The notes beneath the pieces were generated by a model. That model did no database searches and was not told where the DNA came from. It saw only the letters and a list, made by a program, of their open reading frames with translations. A DNA stretch of 6,318 bases from JANRLJ01 sp034437895. GTDB lineage: Bacteria > Chloroflexota > Anaerolineae > Aggregatilineales > Phototrophicaceae. Shown here one piece after another: positions 6,209 to 6,318 of the stretch; positions within the stretch are counted from its first letter, which is position 1; each line of letters opens with the position of its first letter. The DNA lies in contig DAOTTO010000274.1 in assembly GCA_034437895.1 (NCBI GenBank), positions 1 through 6,318 of the forward strand, in the 5' to 3' direction. A program made the position numbers and the translations under genes.

Positions 6209-6229
6209 CCCCATAGCTAAAGCTAGGGG
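6209..6229 (-). repeat. Right-end hairpin of the IS, overlapping the tnpB stop
   Basis: CCCC (6209-6212) pairs with GGGG (6226-6229) and TAGC (6214-6217) with GCTA (6222-6225), leaving one bulged A and a four-base loop. The tnpB stop codon is inside the stem. In this family such hairpins are the transposase recognition site and form the 3' part of the omega-RNA that guides TnpB. Confidence 0.65.
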
Positions 6230-6318
6230 CTTGCAGTTGGGGCGGGATTTTCACCCACTTCACCCACCGCGTTTGGGGCATTGACTGACCCCCGACGACC
6301 AATATTGATCGCCGCGTT
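6223..6318 (-). CDS. tnpB: TnpB RNA-guided nuclease, C-terminal 31 residues (partial)
   Basis: Reading leftward from the window edge, the open frame encodes NAAINIGRRGSVNAPN and ends PAPTASP with TAG at 6223-6225. NAAINI is the conserved C-terminal motif of IS200/IS605 TnpB, where it forms DxNAAxNI. The third RuvC aspartate of that motif would lie two residues upstream, just outside the window, so catalytic integrity cannot be judged. The tail after the motif is low in complexity and contains VGEVGE, encoded by a perfect tandem nine-base repeat (6250-6267). TnpB proteins are programmable DNA nucleases guided by an RNA made from the element's right end. The 5' part of the gene is missing only because the window ends. 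Confidence 0.75.
   Translation of the reverse strand, partial: NAAINIGRRGSVNAPNAVGEVGENPAPTASP

Larger units (their letters stand above)
6201..6318 (-). mobile_element. Right end of an IS200/IS605-type element (cut by window edge)
   Basis: The segment contains the tnpB 3' end and the subterminal hairpin after it, the normal right-end layout of IS200/IS605 or IS1341-like elements. GTTGAC (6201-6206 on the minus strand) follows the hairpin and lies near the likely boundary, but the exact end cannot be fixed without an empty site. The left end, any tnpA and most of tnpB lie beyond the window. Confidence 0.7.

Noticed and set aside
1..6318. tRNA, rRNA or CRISPR array
   Set aside because: No tRNA-like arms, rRNA segments or regularly spaced repeats were seen on reading the window.

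Overview
The GC-moderate DNA and gene content suggest an environmental bacterium, most likely Chloroflexota (Anaerolineae-like). The best clue is the secreted dioxygenase, whose tail is rich in Ala/Thr/Glu and ends in TPTPTP; such tails are frequent in that phylum. A multidomain REC-PAS-GAF histidine kinase and a SUMF1-domain protein fit as well. The assignment is inference, since no rRNA or marker gene is present.

Layout, left to right. Positions 1-66 may hold the last codons of a rightward gene. A leftward GTG-started sensor kinase with an N-terminal receiver domain fills 170-2155. An AT-rich spacer follows. Next is a tight leftward two-gene unit (3265 to 2300): a 66-residue DUF4177-like protein and a SUMF1/FGE-like protein that lacks the catalytic cysteines. 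A divergent spacer of about 250 bases carries the promoter of that unit and a start-less open frame. The rightward gene at 3519-4475 encodes a Tat-exported intradiol ring-cleavage dioxygenase with all iron ligands in place.

The spacer 4476-4704 has unexplained structure: a possible three-way junction (4485-4572), then a hairpin that would hide a strong ribosome binding site in front of an 18-codon ORF. A leftward regulatory pair follows, a MerR-type regulator and an aldo/keto reductase overlapping by 23 bases. It is driven by a textbook MerR-type promoter with a 19-base spacer and a perfect 8+8 dyad. The regulator probably controls its own operon in response to a carbonyl, electrophile or redox signal.

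The right edge holds the C-terminal end of a TnpB protein (leftward, from outside the window to 6223). Its stop codon lies inside a right-end hairpin typical of IS200/IS605 elements, so the window ends inside such a transposon. The strongest candidates for a second look are the TnpB right end with its likely omega-RNA, the MerR promoter that predicts a leaderless mRNA, and the structured spacer at 4485-4721.
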